Part shown: one piece after another, positions 46,149-57,215 of the stretch
Position numbering within the stretch: the first letter of the stretch is position 1
How the letters are laid out: each line of letters starts with the position of its first letter
From: Martinezella lusitana
GTDB taxonomy: Bacteria; Pseudomonadota; Alphaproteobacteria; Rhizobiales; Rhizobiaceae
Length of the DNA: 64,000 nt
Direction of reading: 5' to 3'
NCBI RefSeq assembly: GCF_016901135.1
Contig: NZ_JAFEVL010000020.1
Coordinates: 186,001-250,000 of the forward strand
The notes under the pieces: model-generated
Databases searched by the model: none
What the model was told of the DNA's origin: nothing
The model's input: the letters and a program-made list of their open reading frames with translations, nothing else
Program-made: the position numbers and the translations under genes

Positions 46149-47246
46149 CTATCTCTGCTGGCCCGTCTGGCCGCGATCTCTCAGATAATGATCGGCGACG
46201 GCGCAGGCAACCATCGCTTCGCCGATCGGCACGGCGCGAATGCCGACGCATGGGTCGTGCCGCCCCTTGGTGCGCACGTCGACATTGTTGCCATCAGCAT
46301 CGATCGACCGGCGCTCCGTCAGGATCGAGGAGGTCGGCTTGATAGCGAAGCGGGCGACGACAGGCTCGCCGGTGGAAATGCCGCCCAGAATGCCGCCTGC
46401 ATGGTTGGACAGGAAAATGCGCTTGCCGTCATTGCCCATACGCATTTCGTCGGCGTTTTCCTCGCCGGTCAGTTCGGCGGACGCGAAGCCTTCGCCGATC
46501 TCGACGCCCTTGACGGCATTGATCGACATCAGCAGCGAGGCGATATCCTGGTCGAGCTTGCCATAGATCGGCGCGCCGAGACCCGCCGGCACGCCTTCGG
46601 CCACGACTTCCACCACGGCGCCGACCGAGGAGCCAGCCTTGCGGATGCCGTCGAGATACTCCTCCCATACCGGCACGATCGCCGGATCGGGGGCGAAGAA
46701 CGGGTTTTGGTTCACCTGCGCCCAATCCCAGTTGGCGCGGTTGATCTTGTGCTTGCCGATCTGCACCAGCGCGCCGCGGACTGTGACGCCGGGCACGACG
46801 AGGCGGGCGATGCCGCCGGCGGCAACCCGCGCTGCCGTTTCGCGGGCAGACGATCGGCCGCCGCCGCGATAGTCGCGAATGCCGTATTTGATGTCATAGG
46901 TATAATCGGCATGGCCCGGGCGATAGCGGCGCGCGATCTCGCCATAATCCTTCGAGCGCTGGTCGGTATTCTCGATCAGCATCGAGATCGGCGTGCCCGT
47001 CGAGATCATCGTCTCGCCGTCCTCGTCCATCATCACGCCGGACAGCACCTTGACGAGGTCGTCCTCGCGTCGTTGCGTCACGAAGCGCGATTGGCCGGGT
47101 TTGCGCTTGTCGAGCCAGGCCTGGATATCCTCGAGCCTGAAGCGAAGGCCGGGAGGGCAGCCGTCGACGATGCAGCCGAGCGCCGGCCCGTGGCTTTCGC
47201 CCCAGGTGGTGACACGGAAAAGATGACCGAATGTATTGTGCGACAT
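46149..47246 (-). CDS. aroC: Chorismate synthase
   Basis: A 365-residue FMN-dependent enzyme that makes chorismate from EPSP, the last common step to aromatic amino acids, folate and ubiquinone. The N-terminus [20 protein letters not shown] holds the conserved catalytic-site His. [20 protein letters not shown] near residue 130 and later [12 protein letters not shown] near 295, and [10 protein letters not shown] near the end, are family signatures. The ATG at 47246 opens at [10 protein letters not shown]. It precedes ribB by 10 bases on the same strand, so both may share a transcript. Its product feeds the 4-hydroxybenzoate used by UbiA. Confidence 0.97.
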   Translation of the reverse strand: MSHNTFGHLFRVTTWGESHGPALGCIVDGCPPGLRFRLEDIQAWLDKRKPGQSRFVTQRREDDLVKVLSGVMMDEDGETMISTGTPISMLIENTDQRSKDYGEIARRYRPGHADYTYDIKYGIRDYRGGGRSSARETAARVAAGGIARLVVPGVTVRGALVQIGKHKINRANWDWAQVNQNPFFAPDPAIVPVWEEYLDGIRKAGSSVGAVVEVVAEGVPAGLGAPIYGKLDQDIASLLMSINAVKGVEIGEGFASAELTGEENADEMRMGNDGKRIFLSNHAGGILGGISTGEPVVARFAIKPTSSILTERRSIDADGNNVDVRTKGRHDPCVGIRAVPIGEAMVACAVADHYLRDRGQTGQQR

Positions 47247-47555
47247 GGAAAACGACCGGATTGGTGCGGCCTGTCGGGCAGACCGCGTCTTGTCTCTTGC
47301 GATTGCGGCACACTCATAGGACAAAAAGCCTGCAAGACAAAATCTTTCTTTCCGAGATGGCGGAGAGCCAGCCTCGAACCTCTGCCATTGCCTCATCGGC
47401 ATGGTAAACAAAGATTAAGCCGCACTGTGGATTGTGACGATGCATTCATCAATTGGGCAAGCAACGCCACCGTTGTGGGCAATTTCTGCCATATTCGAAG
47501 TGTTCTTTAGGCTGCATAACAAATCAAAATCGAACTGACGTAAAAGGGTACGACC
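47247..47555. other. Divergent intergenic region between aroC and a DUF1344 gene
   Basis: About 309 bases with no convincing ORF. It must hold the promoters of aroC (minus) and the DUF1344 gene (plus). I see no recognisable operator or riboswitch in it. Confidence 0.5.
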
Positions 47556-47816
47556 ATGCGCTTTTTTGTAGCGACGCTTTTGGCCACGGCAAGCCTGCTT
47601 GCTCCCGTCGCGGCCTTTGCCGAAAGCGCTGATGTCGAGTCCACGATCAAGAAGGTCGATACGAAGAATTTCAGCATCACGCTGGACGACGGCAAGAACT
47701 ATCAGGTGCCGGAGGATTTCGATTTCAACGGTCTGAAGGCCGGCGTGAAGGTGGTTGTCTTCTACACTGAGGTCGACGGCAAACGCGTCGTCAACGATCT
47801 CGACATCGTTCAGTAA
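47556..47816 (+). CDS. DUF1344 family exported small protein
   Basis: An 86-residue secreted protein: signal peptide (MRFFVATLLATASLLAPVAAFA) then a 63-residue mature DUF1344 domain (ESTIKKVDTKNFSITLDDGK, ending NDLDIVQ), a likely small beta-barrel. DUF1344 is common in rhizobia, often in more than one copy; its function is unknown. AAGGG lies seven bases before the ATG. A six-bp GC hairpin (GCCGCC/GGCGGC) follows at 47825-47844 and may end the transcript. Confidence 0.9.
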   Translation: MRFFVATLLATASLLAPVAAFAESADVESTIKKVDTKNFSITLDDGKNYQVPEDFDFNGLKAGVKVVVFYTEVDGKRVVNDLDIVQ

Positions 47817-47929
47817 ATATTGATGCCGCCGCACAACTGGCGGCTCGTGAACCGTGTCACCGGCTGTGTTGACGTGTTGTTTTATCCGGTTCCGGAAAGA
47901 AAGCTGCCGCCTAGTTTTCCGGGACTGCC

Positions 47930-48526
47930 TCAGATCCAGCCGATGATCTTCATCTGCAGATCGACCTTCAGGATCTGATCCTGATGTATCGGGATTTCGG
48001 CGGCCTCTTCCTTTGCGACATCGCCGACCAGACGGAACAATGTGCGGATGACGCCGCCATGCGTGACGCAGACGGTTGGCCGTTCGACTGAGGTCAGCCA
48101 TGAGCCGACGCGCCAGGAGAGGATTTCGTAGCTTTCCGCATCTTCGCCAGGGGGAATGAAATCCCATTTGCCGGCCTTGCGCTCGGCAAGGCGCTCGGGT
48201 TCGGCAGCCTTCAATTCCCTAAGCGTGAAGCCTTCCCAGGCGCCGAAGGATACCTCGACCAGCCGTTCGTCGGTGCGATAATCCTTGGGCGGCAGGCCCA
48301 TGGCCTCCCGCGCGATCTCCATGGTCTCGCGGGTGCGGCGCAGCGGGCTTGCGATGAAATCGAAAGACCGGTTTTCGAATGCGAGGATTTCGCGAAGGTC
48401 GATGCCATTTTGCCGCGCCTGTTCTCGGCCGATGGCGTTAAGGTCGATGTCCTTCTGCCCTTGCAGACGGCGCTCGGCATTCCAGTCGGTCTGACCGTGT
48501 CGGATCACATAGAGGATGGGCGGCAC
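47930..48526 (-). CDS. Histidine phosphatase family protein
   Basis: A 198-residue phosphoglycerate-mutase-like (branch 1) phosphatase. The phospho-histidine motif is VIRHGQTDWNAE near residue 8; partners are the Arg in SPLRRTRETM near 60, the Glu in VEVSFGAWEGF near 90, and the second His in CVTHGGVIRTL near 152. The start is a GTG at 48526, with AGGAA eight bases upstream. It begins 18 bases after fabI stops on the same strand, so the two likely form one operon. The substrate cannot be predicted; general phosphoester hydrolase. Confidence 0.9.
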   Translation of the reverse strand: MPPILYVIRHGQTDWNAERRLQGQKDIDLNAIGREQARQNGIDLREILAFENRSFDFIASPLRRTRETMEIAREAMGLPPKDYRTDERLVEVSFGAWEGFTLRELKAAEPERLAERKAGKWDFIPPGEDAESYEILSWRVGSWLTSVERPTVCVTHGGVIRTLFRLVGDVAKEEAAEIPIHQDQILKVDLQMKIIGWI

Positions 48527-48544
48527 GGTCAGATTTCCTGTTGA

Positions 48545-49363
48545 TCAGTCCTTCTGGACGGAAATGTCGGGCGCGTCCACAGCCTTCATGCCGACCGTGT
48601 GATAGCCGGAATCGACATGATGGATTTCGCCGGTGACGGCCGTCGACAGGTCGGACAGGAGGTAAAGTGCCGAGTTGCCGACCTCGTCGATCGTCACGGT
48701 CCGCTTCAACGGCGCGTTGTACTCGTTCCACTTCAGGATATAGCGGAAATCGCCGATACCGGAAGCGGCGAGCGTCTTGATCGGGCCTGCCGAAATCGCG
48801 TTGACGCGAATGCCGCGGCCGCCGAGATCGACGGCGAGATAGCGCACGCTTGCTTCCAGAGCTGCCTTGGCGACACCCATGACGTTGTAATGCGGCATGA
48901 CCTTCTCTGCACCATAATAGGTCAGGGTGATCATCGAGCCGCCATCATTCATGATTCGCTCGGCGCGCTGGGCTACGGCGGTGAAGGAATAGACGGAGAT
49001 GTCCATCGTCCGCGCGAAGTTATCGCGGCTGGTATCGAGGTAACGGCCGGTCAGCTCATCCTTGTCGGAGAAGGCGATGGCGTGCACGACGAAATCGATC
49101 TTGCCCCATTTCGCTTCCAGCGCGTCGATGACTGCATCGATCGTCGCGGGCTCGGTAACGTCACAATGGCCGGCCATGAAGGCGCCCAGCTCCTGAGCCA
49201 ACGGCTCGACGCGCTTCTTCAAGGCGTCGCCCTGCCACGTCAATGCTATTTCGGCTCCGGCTTCCGAACAGGCCTTGGCAATACCCCACGCTATCGAACG
49301 GTTGTTTGCTACGCCGAGGATGACGCCGCGCTTGCCTGCCATGAGGCCAGTGGTTTGAGCCAT
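48545..49363 (-). CDS. fabI: Enoyl-[acyl-carrier-protein] reductase (NADH)
   Basis: A 272-residue short-chain-dehydrogenase-type FabI, which reduces the enoyl-ACP double bond in fatty acid synthesis. It has the FabI-type nucleotide loop GVANNRSIAWGIA near residue 17, and a Tyr-x6-Lys catalytic pair (Tyr159 and Lys166 in HYNVMGVAKAALEAS), with Tyr149 in LTYYGAE matching the third conserved residue of FabI. The substrate-loop stretch GPIKTLAASGIGDF is present. Start: ATG with AAGGGA seven bases upstream. It is followed 18 bases later by a histidine phosphatase. Rhizobia may also have a second FabI; this could be either copy. Confidence 0.96.
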   Translation of the reverse strand: MAQTTGLMAGKRGVILGVANNRSIAWGIAKACSEAGAEIALTWQGDALKKRVEPLAQELGAFMAGHCDVTEPATIDAVIDALEAKWGKIDFVVHAIAFSDKDELTGRYLDTSRDNFARTMDISVYSFTAVAQRAERIMNDGGSMITLTYYGAEKVMPHYNVMGVAKAALEASVRYLAVDLGGRGIRVNAISAGPIKTLAASGIGDFRYILKWNEYNAPLKRTVTIDEVGNSALYLLSDLSTAVTGEIHHVDSGYHTVGMKAVDAPDISVQKD

Positions 49364-49485
49364 ATTCTGCTCCCTTGAACTTTCGAATGATCCTGCCTAT
49401 GGCATAGGCCGTCCCCCTGTTCAAGCATCGTAAAGATCATCAACTGTTAGGGATCGTAACAAAGGGTGCTGTTTTCACCAAAATT

Positions 49486-50643
49486 TCACAGGAAAAGGCC
49501 CTCGCGCATGCTGCGCATCAAATCGGTGATCTTATCATCCGGTTTTTCCCACAGCATCAGTCGCAATTCCACGATGAGATCGCCATTTCCGCCATTTCCG
49601 TCCGGTAATCCCTCGCCGTGGACACGGATAATCTGATCCGAACCGGACCAGGCGGGCACCGTGAGTTTGACCGGGCCGCTCAATCCTTCGACCGTCGTCT
49701 CGCAACCGAGCACTGCATTTTCGATGGTAACGGGCAGCGTCGTGCGGATGTCATGGCCGTCGAGTGTGAAACGCGCGTCGGTGGAGAGATGGACGGTGAC
49801 CGCCACATCGCCACGCAGCATCCCCTGAAGCTTCAATCCCTGTCCCTTCAGATGAAGGACCTGGCCGTTGCCAATATCCGTCGTCGCCTGAAAGCGCGCC
49901 TCGCGACCATCGGATAGCGGAACGGTGATCCATCGCCCCTTCAGCATATCGTCGAGCGTCACAGTCGCTTCGGCCGCGACCTCCGGGGTCTTTTCGGGCG
50001 CCTTGTCCGGCACGCTGCCCGTGAAGCGACGCACGATGGAGCCGAGGATGCCGAAGGGGGAGCGGGCTCCGACCGAGGCAGTCGCCGTTGCCAGCTGCTC
50101 TTCTTCCGCCTGCTGTTCTTCCATCGCGGCCGCGTTCGGCTCGCGCTGCTTCTCTGCCTGTTGCGCGCTCATCTCGGGTGCAGCCTGGTCCTGCTGCGCG
50201 CGGCCGGCTTTCACGCCGAAGATGCGCTCGACCATATCTTCGGGCGTCTCGCCTGCGCCGGCCTGCTGGCCCGAAGCGGCGGCTGCCGCTGCCTTGCGGG
50301 CGTTTGCGCGGGCAAGCTCCTCCATGACCTTTTCGGCATTGGCGCGGGCAACCCTGGCGCGCTCCGCGGCTTCACGGGCAGCCTGTCGCTGTTGCATGAT
50401 GGTCTGCTCCGCGGTCTGGCCCTTCGCTTCGGCCATACGGGCGACTTGATCGTAGCGGCTGCGCTTTTGCGGATCCTTCAACGTTTCATAGGCGCGGCCG
50501 ATTTCGGCGAAGCGCTCCGTTGCCGTCGGATCTCCCATATTGTGATCGGGATGGGCGGTCTTTGCGAGATTTCGCCAGGCTGCCTTGATTTCGTTCGCCT
50601 CGGCATCTCTTTTTACGCCTAGTATCTTGTAAGGATCGCGCAT
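49486..50643 (-). CDS. J-domain protein, CbpA/DnaJ-like
   Basis: A 385-residue co-chaperone. The N-terminal J domain shows [20 protein letters not shown] and the HPD motif in AHPDHN near residue 33, needed to stimulate DnaK. An Ala/Glu/Gln-rich region (~80-200) lies between. The C-terminal ~180 residues resemble the DnaJ substrate-binding domain ([29 protein letters not shown]). There is no zinc-finger CxxCxG region, so this is a type B co-chaperone. ATG at 50643 starts at the J domain; longer frames lack homology. Upstream (50644-50939) I see no further gene, only the region that must contain its promoter. Confidence 0.9.
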   Translation of the reverse strand: MRDPYKILGVKRDAEANEIKAAWRNLAKTAHPDHNMGDPTATERFAEIGRAYETLKDPQKRSRYDQVARMAEAKGQTAEQTIMQQRQAAREAAERARVARANAEKVMEELARANARKAAAAAASGQQAGAGETPEDMVERIFGVKAGRAQQDQAAPEMSAQQAEKQREPNAAAMEEQQAEEEQLATATASVGARSPFGILGSIVRRFTGSVPDKAPEKTPEVAAEATVTLDDMLKGRWITVPLSDGREARFQATTDIGNGQVLHLKGQGLKLQGMLRGDVAVTVHLSTDARFTLDGHDIRTTLPVTIENAVLGCETTVEGLSGPVKLTVPAWSGSDQIIRVHGEGLPDGNGGNGDLIVELRLMLWEKPDDKITDLMRSMREGLFL

Positions 50644-50939
50644 TCCTGTAGCCACCGTCTTATGGAGGTGCCTGGCCCCACGGCGGCACCCCGAAACAAA
50701 AACACAACGACCGCACCTCGTTTTCTCGCGTCCCCGGAGGGGCAAGGTCGATGCGCGTACGAGCTGATCCTGCGGGAATAGTTGCTAATCAGGCGTTACG
50801 TCGGACAGGGGGTGGCGCCCTCCATCTTCGGGGATGGTTAGCCAATTACTAACGATCGCTGCCGGATATGGGATTGGATGCGGAACGCATTGTTCCGCCA
50901 GGTCTCTTCGCGAGCAGGAAAAAGAGAGAGGAGCGGCGG

Positions 50940-51398
50940 TCAGCCGGCCTGCTGAAAGCTCAGCAACTGCCATTCGCCCTGACCGACGAGACAGGTCCGG
51001 CCGGAGAAATTGGCGATGCCGTCATAGGAATGACGGGTCGTGCGAAACTGGCGGCAGACAAGACCCGCAGCATTGTTCTCAACGATCGTGTCGATGACGC
51101 CGGCGCTGCCGGTGGAGGCATTCGCCCAGGGAATGGGTTGCCCGTTGAGCTTGTGAAGATCCGCCGAGGTCACAGCGTTGCGCACTGTGGCTTCGTCGGA
51201 GATACTGTCGGTGGTCACCGGAGCAGTCGGGACCGTGCCCGTTGATACGCTGCGGTCGACCTTGGCCGAGCTCAGATAGTCCATGCCGCCGCCGACGCAG
51301 CCGCCAAGGGTGAAAAAGGAGACAAGGGCGACAGCCGTCGTCACGCCTTTTGCAAGCTTGCGCTTTGTATGAACGGTCGACTTTGCTATGACTTCCAC
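50940..51398 (-). CDS. RT0821/Lpp0805-type surface lipoprotein
   Basis: A 152-residue envelope protein. After a charged N-terminus comes a hydrophobic segment ending TLGGCVGGGMD, which fits a lipobox, so it is likely lipidated on Cys34. The C-terminal ~75 residues (WANASTGSAGVI...CRQFRTTRHSYDG, FSGRTCLVGQGEWQLL) match the 17-kDa surface antigen-type family called RT0821/Lpp0805. The start is a GTG at 51398, with no better ATG near. The function is unknown. It is divergent from pdxH with ~64 bases between. Confidence 0.82.
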   Translation of the reverse strand: MEVIAKSTVHTKRKLAKGVTTAVALVSFFTLGGCVGGGMDYLSSAKVDRSVSTGTVPTAPVTTDSISDEATVRNAVTSADLHKLNGQPIPWANASTGSAGVIDTIVENNAAGLVCRQFRTTRHSYDGIANFSGRTCLVGQGEWQLLSFQQAG

Positions 51399-51462
51399 CC
51401 GAATATCTTGGCCTGCCTGAGGGGCTGGCGATTTTTAGGAATTGCGGAGTATTTGAACTAAT

Positions 51463-52083
51463 ATGTCGGAAAACGAGTTAACAAGCGGTGACTTCACCGA
51501 ACAGAACGAGCCTTTCACTCTTTTTGCGGCCTGGCTGCGCGAAGCAGAGACCACAGAGCCAAATGATCCGAATGCGGTTGCCCTGGCAACGGTGGATAAG
51601 GATGGATTGCCAAATGTCCGCATGGTCCTTTTGAAGGGTTTTGATAGCGACGGATTCGTATTCTATACGAATTTCGAAAGCCAGAAAGGTCAAGAAATTC
51701 TTTCCCAGAAGAAAGCAGCCATGTGTTTCCACTGGAAATCGCTGCGCCGACAGGTGCGCCTGCGCGGATTGGTTGAAGTGGTGAGCGACAAGGAGGCCGA
51801 TGAGTACTACAAGACGAGGGCGCGGGGCAGCCGCATCGGCGCCTGGGCTTCGAAACAGTCTCGTCCTCTGGAGGGTCGGTTTGCGCTGGAAAAGGCTGTT
51901 GCAGAATATACGGCCCGTTATGTCATAGGCGACATTCCACGCCCGCCCTATTGGTCCGGCTTCCGTATTCGGCCGCTGTCGATCGAATTCTGGCACGATC
52001 GCCAATTCCGCCTGCACGACCGCATCGAATTTCGCCGCGACGTGCCGGAAGGCGCCTGGCAAAAGGTGCGGATGTATCCGTAA
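51463..52083 (+). CDS. pdxH: Pyridoxamine 5'-phosphate oxidase
   Basis: A 206-residue FMN enzyme that oxidises pyridoxine or pyridoxamine phosphate to pyridoxal phosphate, the active form of vitamin B6. FMN contacts are in [20 protein letters not shown] near residue 48. [14 protein letters not shown] follows, and [14 protein letters not shown] near 118 is the family signature. The C-terminal [17 protein letters not shown] ends in the substrate-binding RMYP. The start ATG lies after a weak Shine-Dalgarno. It is convergent with the polysaccharide deacetylase gene, which ends 26 bases away. Confidence 0.96.
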   Translation: MSENELTSGDFTEQNEPFTLFAAWLREAETTEPNDPNAVALATVDKDGLPNVRMVLLKGFDSDGFVFYTNFESQKGQEILSQKKAAMCFHWKSLRRQVRLRGLVEVVSDKEADEYYKTRARGSRIGAWASKQSRPLEGRFALEKAVAEYTARYVIGDIPRPPYWSGFRIRPLSIEFWHDRQFRLHDRIEFRRDVPEGAWQKVRMYP

Positions 52084-52108
52084 GGTCTACGCCAATCCGG
52101 CGGCGGGC

Positions 52109-53164
52109 CTACGCCGTTTCCCTGCGACCCATCAGCCGCAGGGGGATGCCGGAGGCGAGGGCCGAGGCGTAGCGCGCCTTCTGGTAATGACCGTTCAGGG
52201 ATAGTCTCGGCAAATGCGTGAGGGCATTGCCGTTTGCTGTAATCGTTCCGGGGCGTGTCGTAACGCCGACCGAGAAGCCGAGCTCCGCGGCAAGGCTGCC
52301 TTCGCGCGACGAGACCGCCTGGGCCGTGCCATAGGGATAGGCGATCGCCATCGGCCGCCGTCCCGTAATATCGGCTACATAGTCGGCCGAGAGCGCCATT
52401 TCGACCGCAGCCTCCGCTTCGGGCAGCCTGGCCAGCGCCCGGTGGCTCACGCTATGCGCGCCGAGCGAAGCCAGCGGATGACGGGCGAGATGCCTCAACT
52501 CCGTCCGGTCCATGATCGACGCGCTCACGATGTCGAGCGGCTCCAGTCCCGTCTTTCGCGCAACGTCATCGATCCGGGCGATGGCTTCGGTTTCGTCGCT
52601 GTCATGAACGAAGGCGGCGAAGCGCGCAAAGGCGGCGTATCGCTGGCTCTCCTTGCCGAGCGGCAGAAATTCCTCACCGGCACCGAAATCGAAGGTCAGC
52701 CGATCCAGCCGGCCAAGCAGCACGGCCAGCGTTTCCCACCATAGGCTATGGGTCCGCTCTGAAAGCCCCTGGGCAACGAAAACGGTGAACGGCGTGTCGT
52801 GGCGGGCGAAGATCGGCAGGGCATGGTCGAGATTGTCGCGATTGCCGTCGTCGAGCGTGAAAGCGACGAAGGGCGGTTTGCCGTGAGCGTTCGCCACCCG
52901 CTCCGGCAGCGCATCGAGGGCAATGAAATCATAGCCATCCTGCTTCAACCGGACGATCGTGCGGTCGAGAAAATCGGGCGAAACCTCGAGATGCGCATTG
53001 GGGGCGAAGCGGCGGGCAAGGGCGGGGCGAACATGGTGCAGGGTGAATATGACGCCCATGCCGGCAACGTCACGCATTAGGCCCGCGCCCTTAAGAATTG
53101 CGGCAACTTCCAGCCCGCCGGAGATCATCGTGCGCTTGAGGCGGACCTTGATGCCTGGTTCCAT
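52109..53164 (-). CDS. Polysaccharide deacetylase family protein
   Basis: A 351-residue NodB-homology protein. The first catalytic motif is FVAFTLDDGNRDN near residue 96, in which the usual Asp pair is present (the canonical TFDDG reads TLDDG). The His-type motif occurs as SLGAHSVSHRALARL near 235, and AIAYPYGT near 272 is a later family motif. No signal peptide or membrane segment is obvious. Likely targets are polysaccharides or their precursors, such as capsule or LPS; none is shown. It stands alone on the minus strand, with about 230 bases to the D,D-carboxypeptidase gene. Confidence 0.9.
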   Translation of the reverse strand: MEPGIKVRLKRTMISGGLEVAAILKGAGLMRDVAGMGVIFTLHHVRPALARRFAPNAHLEVSPDFLDRTIVRLKQDGYDFIALDALPERVANAHGKPPFVAFTLDDGNRDNLDHALPIFARHDTPFTVFVAQGLSERTHSLWWETLAVLLGRLDRLTFDFGAGEEFLPLGKESQRYAAFARFAAFVHDSDETEAIARIDDVARKTGLEPLDIVSASIMDRTELRHLARHPLASLGAHSVSHRALARLPEAEAAVEMALSADYVADITGRRPMAIAYPYGTAQAVSSREGSLAAELGFSVGVTTRPGTITANGNALTHLPRLSLNGHYQKARYASALASGIPLRLMGRRETA

Positions 53165-53391
53165 GCGGCTTGACCCGGTTGACGAATGTCAAGGCTTTAG
53201 CGCATCCTCCGTTAAGTCTTACTGAATCTTTGCCGTATTTCCAATGCGTTAATGGTTATTTTACCAGGAAAGGCAAAATTGAGGAACTATCGAGGCTGTT
53301 GCCTCAATATCGCACCGATATCAGGTTTTTTGTCGCAAAATCATACAGGGATTGATGCGGTGTGTTGGCATTCATTCGGTTGGGGACAATT

Positions 53392-54681
53392 ATGAAAAGA
53401 CTTTTGATGGCCCTGTCGGCGGCCGTCTTGCTATTGAGCGCTCCTGCGGCAAGCTTCGCGGGCAGTGCCTATTTCATCATGGACGCGAAGACCGGCAAGG
53501 TGCTGACATCAAGCAACGCGGATGATCTCAACCATCCTGCATCGCTGACCAAGATGATGACGCTTTACCTGGCCTTCGAGGCGATCCATCGCGGCAAGCT
53601 GAGCTGGAACACCAGGATCCCGGTGTCGAACGCCGCCGCTTCCAAGCCCCCGACCAAACTCGGCTTGAAGCCCGGCGGGACGGTCACCGTGCGCGAAGCC
53701 GTCGACGGCATGATCATCAAGTCAGCCAATGATGCAGCCGCTGCGATGGGCGAAGCTCTTGGCGGCAGCGAAAGCGGCTTTGCCCGGCTGATGACGCAGA
53801 GGGCACGCGAACTCGGCATGCGCCGCACCGTTTTCGTGAATGCTTCGGGCCTTCCGAACATGCAGCAGGTGACCACCGCCCGCGATATGTCGACACTTGC
53901 CGTCGCCCTTATCAACAACTACCCCCAGGAATACCGGCTCTTCTCGCAGGCAAGCTTCAACTATCGTGGCCATTACGTTCGCGGCCATAATAACCTCATG
54001 TATCGTTATGAGGGCATGGACGGCATCAAGACCGGCTACACCAACGCCTCCGGCTTCAACATCGTCAGCGCCGTGCGTGACGGCAACCGTCGCGTGATCG
54101 GCGTCGTCATGGGCGGCGCGACTGCGCGCAGCCGAGATGCCCTGATGGCGTCGCTGCTTGATCGCAATGTGCCGAAGGCGAGCTCGGTTTCGACATCGCG
54201 GCTTGTTGCAAGCATCGGCAATGTGAGAACGAAGCAGGTCGAAGTGGCATCGGCGTCCGACGATGTCGCCGTGGATATCGACGCGCAGACCACCGCCACG
54301 ACGCGCAAGCGTCTGGAGGTCGTTCCAGTCGCTCCGCTGGCATATGCCACCACGTCGAACGTCACCGTGCCGATGGATCGTCCCGTCGCGATGGACGAAA
54401 TCATGAGTGCCGGCAAGCCTGCTGCGACCGGCGGCTGGCAGGTGCAGATCGCCGCGACCCCGAGCGCACAGGCCGCCAAGGACCTTCTGTCCGAGGCGAA
54501 GTCTCGGACTGGCAATGCTCTCGCCAACGCCTCGCCCTATACGGAGGCGTTCGGCAAGGGTGGCAACACGGTCTATCGCGCTCGTTTCGTTGGTTTCTCC
54601 ACCCGTGACGACGCAAGCTCGGCTTGTGCTGCGCTGAAGCGCAAGGATTTCGATTGCATGCTGCTGCCGAACAAGGGCTGA
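53392..54681 (+). CDS. D-alanyl-D-alanine carboxypeptidase with C-terminal SPOR domain
   Basis: A 429-residue penicillin-binding protein of the PBP5/6 type. The signal peptide ends near LLLSAPAASFAG. Active-site motifs are Ser51-Leu-Thr-Lys54 (SLTK), Ser111-Ala-Asn113 (SAN) and Lys213-Thr-Gly (KTG). After a linker, the last ~75 residues (GGWQVQIAATPSAQAAKDLL...YRARFVGFSTRDDA) match a SPOR domain, which binds glycan strands lacking stem peptides at the division site. So the enzyme likely trims cell-wall stem peptides at the septum. ATG at 53392 has GGGGA five bases upstream. It ends in a very strong terminator. Confidence 0.94.
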   Translation: MKRLLMALSAAVLLLSAPAASFAGSAYFIMDAKTGKVLTSSNADDLNHPASLTKMMTLYLAFEAIHRGKLSWNTRIPVSNAAASKPPTKLGLKPGGTVTVREAVDGMIIKSANDAAAAMGEALGGSESGFARLMTQRARELGMRRTVFVNASGLPNMQQVTTARDMSTLAVALINNYPQEYRLFSQASFNYRGHYVRGHNNLMYRYEGMDGIKTGYTNASGFNIVSAVRDGNRRVIGVVMGGATARSRDALMASLLDRNVPKASSVSTSRLVASIGNVRTKQVEVASASDDVAVDIDAQTTATTRKRLEVVPVAPLAYATTSNVTVPMDRPVAMDEIMSAGKPAATGGWQVQIAATPSAQAAKDLLSEAKSRTGNALANASPYTEAFGKGGNTVYRARFVGFSTRDDASSACAALKRKDFDCMLLPNKG

Positions 54682-54697
54682 GCATAGCAAGAGTTTG

Positions 54698-54742
54698 AAA
54701 AGTCGAGCCGGCGGGGCAAAAACTCCGCCGGCTCGACTTTTT
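54698..54742. terminator. Very strong intrinsic terminator after the D,D-carboxypeptidase gene
   Basis: A perfect 17-bp stem (AAAAGTCGAGCCGGCGG with its complement at 54725-54741) surrounds a ten-base loop and runs into TTTTT. It is placed 17 bases past the stop codon. Confidence 0.95.
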
Positions 54743-54787
54743 GTATGGAATCGTTCACTAATACCTGGAACATAGAGGGAACGATAG

Positions 54788-55096
54788 ATGCTATCCGATC
54801 TGATGCAGCAATTCGAAACGGCCTCTGCGACCTATGCCGCCGACAACGGCCTGGAGCGCGACGACGACTGGTTCCTCCTGAAACTTCAGGAGGAGATGGG
54901 CGAGCTGACGCAGATCTGGAACAAGACGACAGGCCGCGGGCGACGCAAGGGCATGAGCGACGAACAACTGGCGACGGCGCTCGCCGACGAAACGGCCGAT
55001 CTGCTCGGCCATGTCTTGCTCTTCGCCCACCGAAACGGCCTCGATCTTGCTGCCGCAATAGAGCGCAAATGGTGCTTTCGCCCTCGTGAGGATTGA
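54788..55096 (+). CDS. MazG-like nucleotide pyrophosphohydrolase
   Basis: A 102-residue all-alpha NTP pyrophosphohydrolase-like protein. It shows the typical LLKLQEEMGELTQIWNK (ExxE type metal site near residue 34) and the second motif LADETADLLGHVLLFA near 66 (ExxD). Such small proteins hydrolyse NTPs to NMP plus pyrophosphate and can clean non-standard nucleotides; the substrate is unknown. Start: ATG with GAGGGA eight bases upstream. It is close to and convergent with tldD, whose stop is 19 bases away. An isolated small gene after a strong terminator. Confidence 0.85.
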   Translation: MLSDLMQQFETASATYAADNGLERDDDWFLLKLQEEMGELTQIWNKTTGRGRRKGMSDEQLATALADETADLLGHVLLFAHRNGLDLAAAIERKWCFRPRED

Positions 55097-55115
55097 GGGT
55101 GAGGGGCGGGGCGGT

Positions 55116-56531
<1,416 letters not shown>

Positions 56532-56594
56532 GGGTCAGGTGCTCCGTTCAGAGCGGATGTAGGCTTCGCATGGCGCAAGAGCAAGTCCATGCCG

Positions 56595-57215
56595 TCAGGG
56601 AAGGGCGTCGTAGCCTTCGGCAAAGCCCTTCAGATCGACCGGAATGCCGATGCCTTCCTCCGGTGACTGGAAGACGATGAAAGTCGCGGTGGCGCCGCTG
56701 CGCAGCGTCTTCAGCAATTCGTCCTCGAGCACGACTTCCGCATAGCAGCCGTCGGCAAAGCAGCGCACGAAATAGGCGCGGCCGATATCCTTGCCGTCGA
56801 TATTGAGGCCGAGGCCGTTCGGCAAAAGCACGCCGAGCGGCGCGAGCACGCGCAGGATCTTGGACTTGCGATCAGCGGTCTTCAACACCACGACGGAAAG
56901 GCCGATCTCCGGGCGATCCTCGGCGATCACGTTCTGCATCAGGGCGCACTGCTCGGCCGAAGCACCCGCCGGCTTGTCGCAGACGACGGACCAGGCCCCG
57001 TGGCTCGAGCGCACCGTGCCCGGAGGTTGTGGAACCTGGCTGGTCGGAACTTGCTGCGTATGCGGCTGCGGCTGGCCCTGCTGCTGGGGCTGCAGCTGTT
57101 GGGTCTGCTGCGCCGGCTGAGTCTGCTGTGCCTGCTGCGCCCATGCAGGCACAGCGATCGATGCCGCGATGCTGCCGGTAACAAGCCAAAGCCGGGCAAG
57201 GGAACGAAAACCCAT
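56595..57215 (-). CDS. Invasion-associated locus B (IalB) family protein
   Basis: A 206-residue exported protein. The signal peptide is MGFRSLARLWLVTGSIAASIAVPAWAQ (bases and residues beyond the limit not quoted). A Gln/Pro-rich linker of ~35 residues follows. The IalB domain starts at HGAWSVVCDKP near residue 62, and has CALMQNV, later VRCFADGCYAEVVL (cysteine pair), and ends in IPVDLKGFAEGYDALP. IalB was named in Bartonella invasion, but the domain is widespread in rhizobia and the role is unknown here. ATG at 57215 has AGAGG five bases upstream and opens a proper signal peptide. It is divergent from the cytochrome oxidase operon. Confidence 0.9.
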   Translation of the reverse strand: MGFRSLARLWLVTGSIAASIAVPAWAQQAQQTQPAQQTQQLQPQQQGQPQPHTQQVPTSQVPQPPGTVRSSHGAWSVVCDKPAGASAEQCALMQNVIAEDRPEIGLSVVVLKTADRKSKILRVLAPLGVLLPNGLGLNIDGKDIGRAYFVRCFADGCYAEVVLEDELLKTLRSGATATFIVFQSPEEGIGIPVDLKGFAEGYDALP

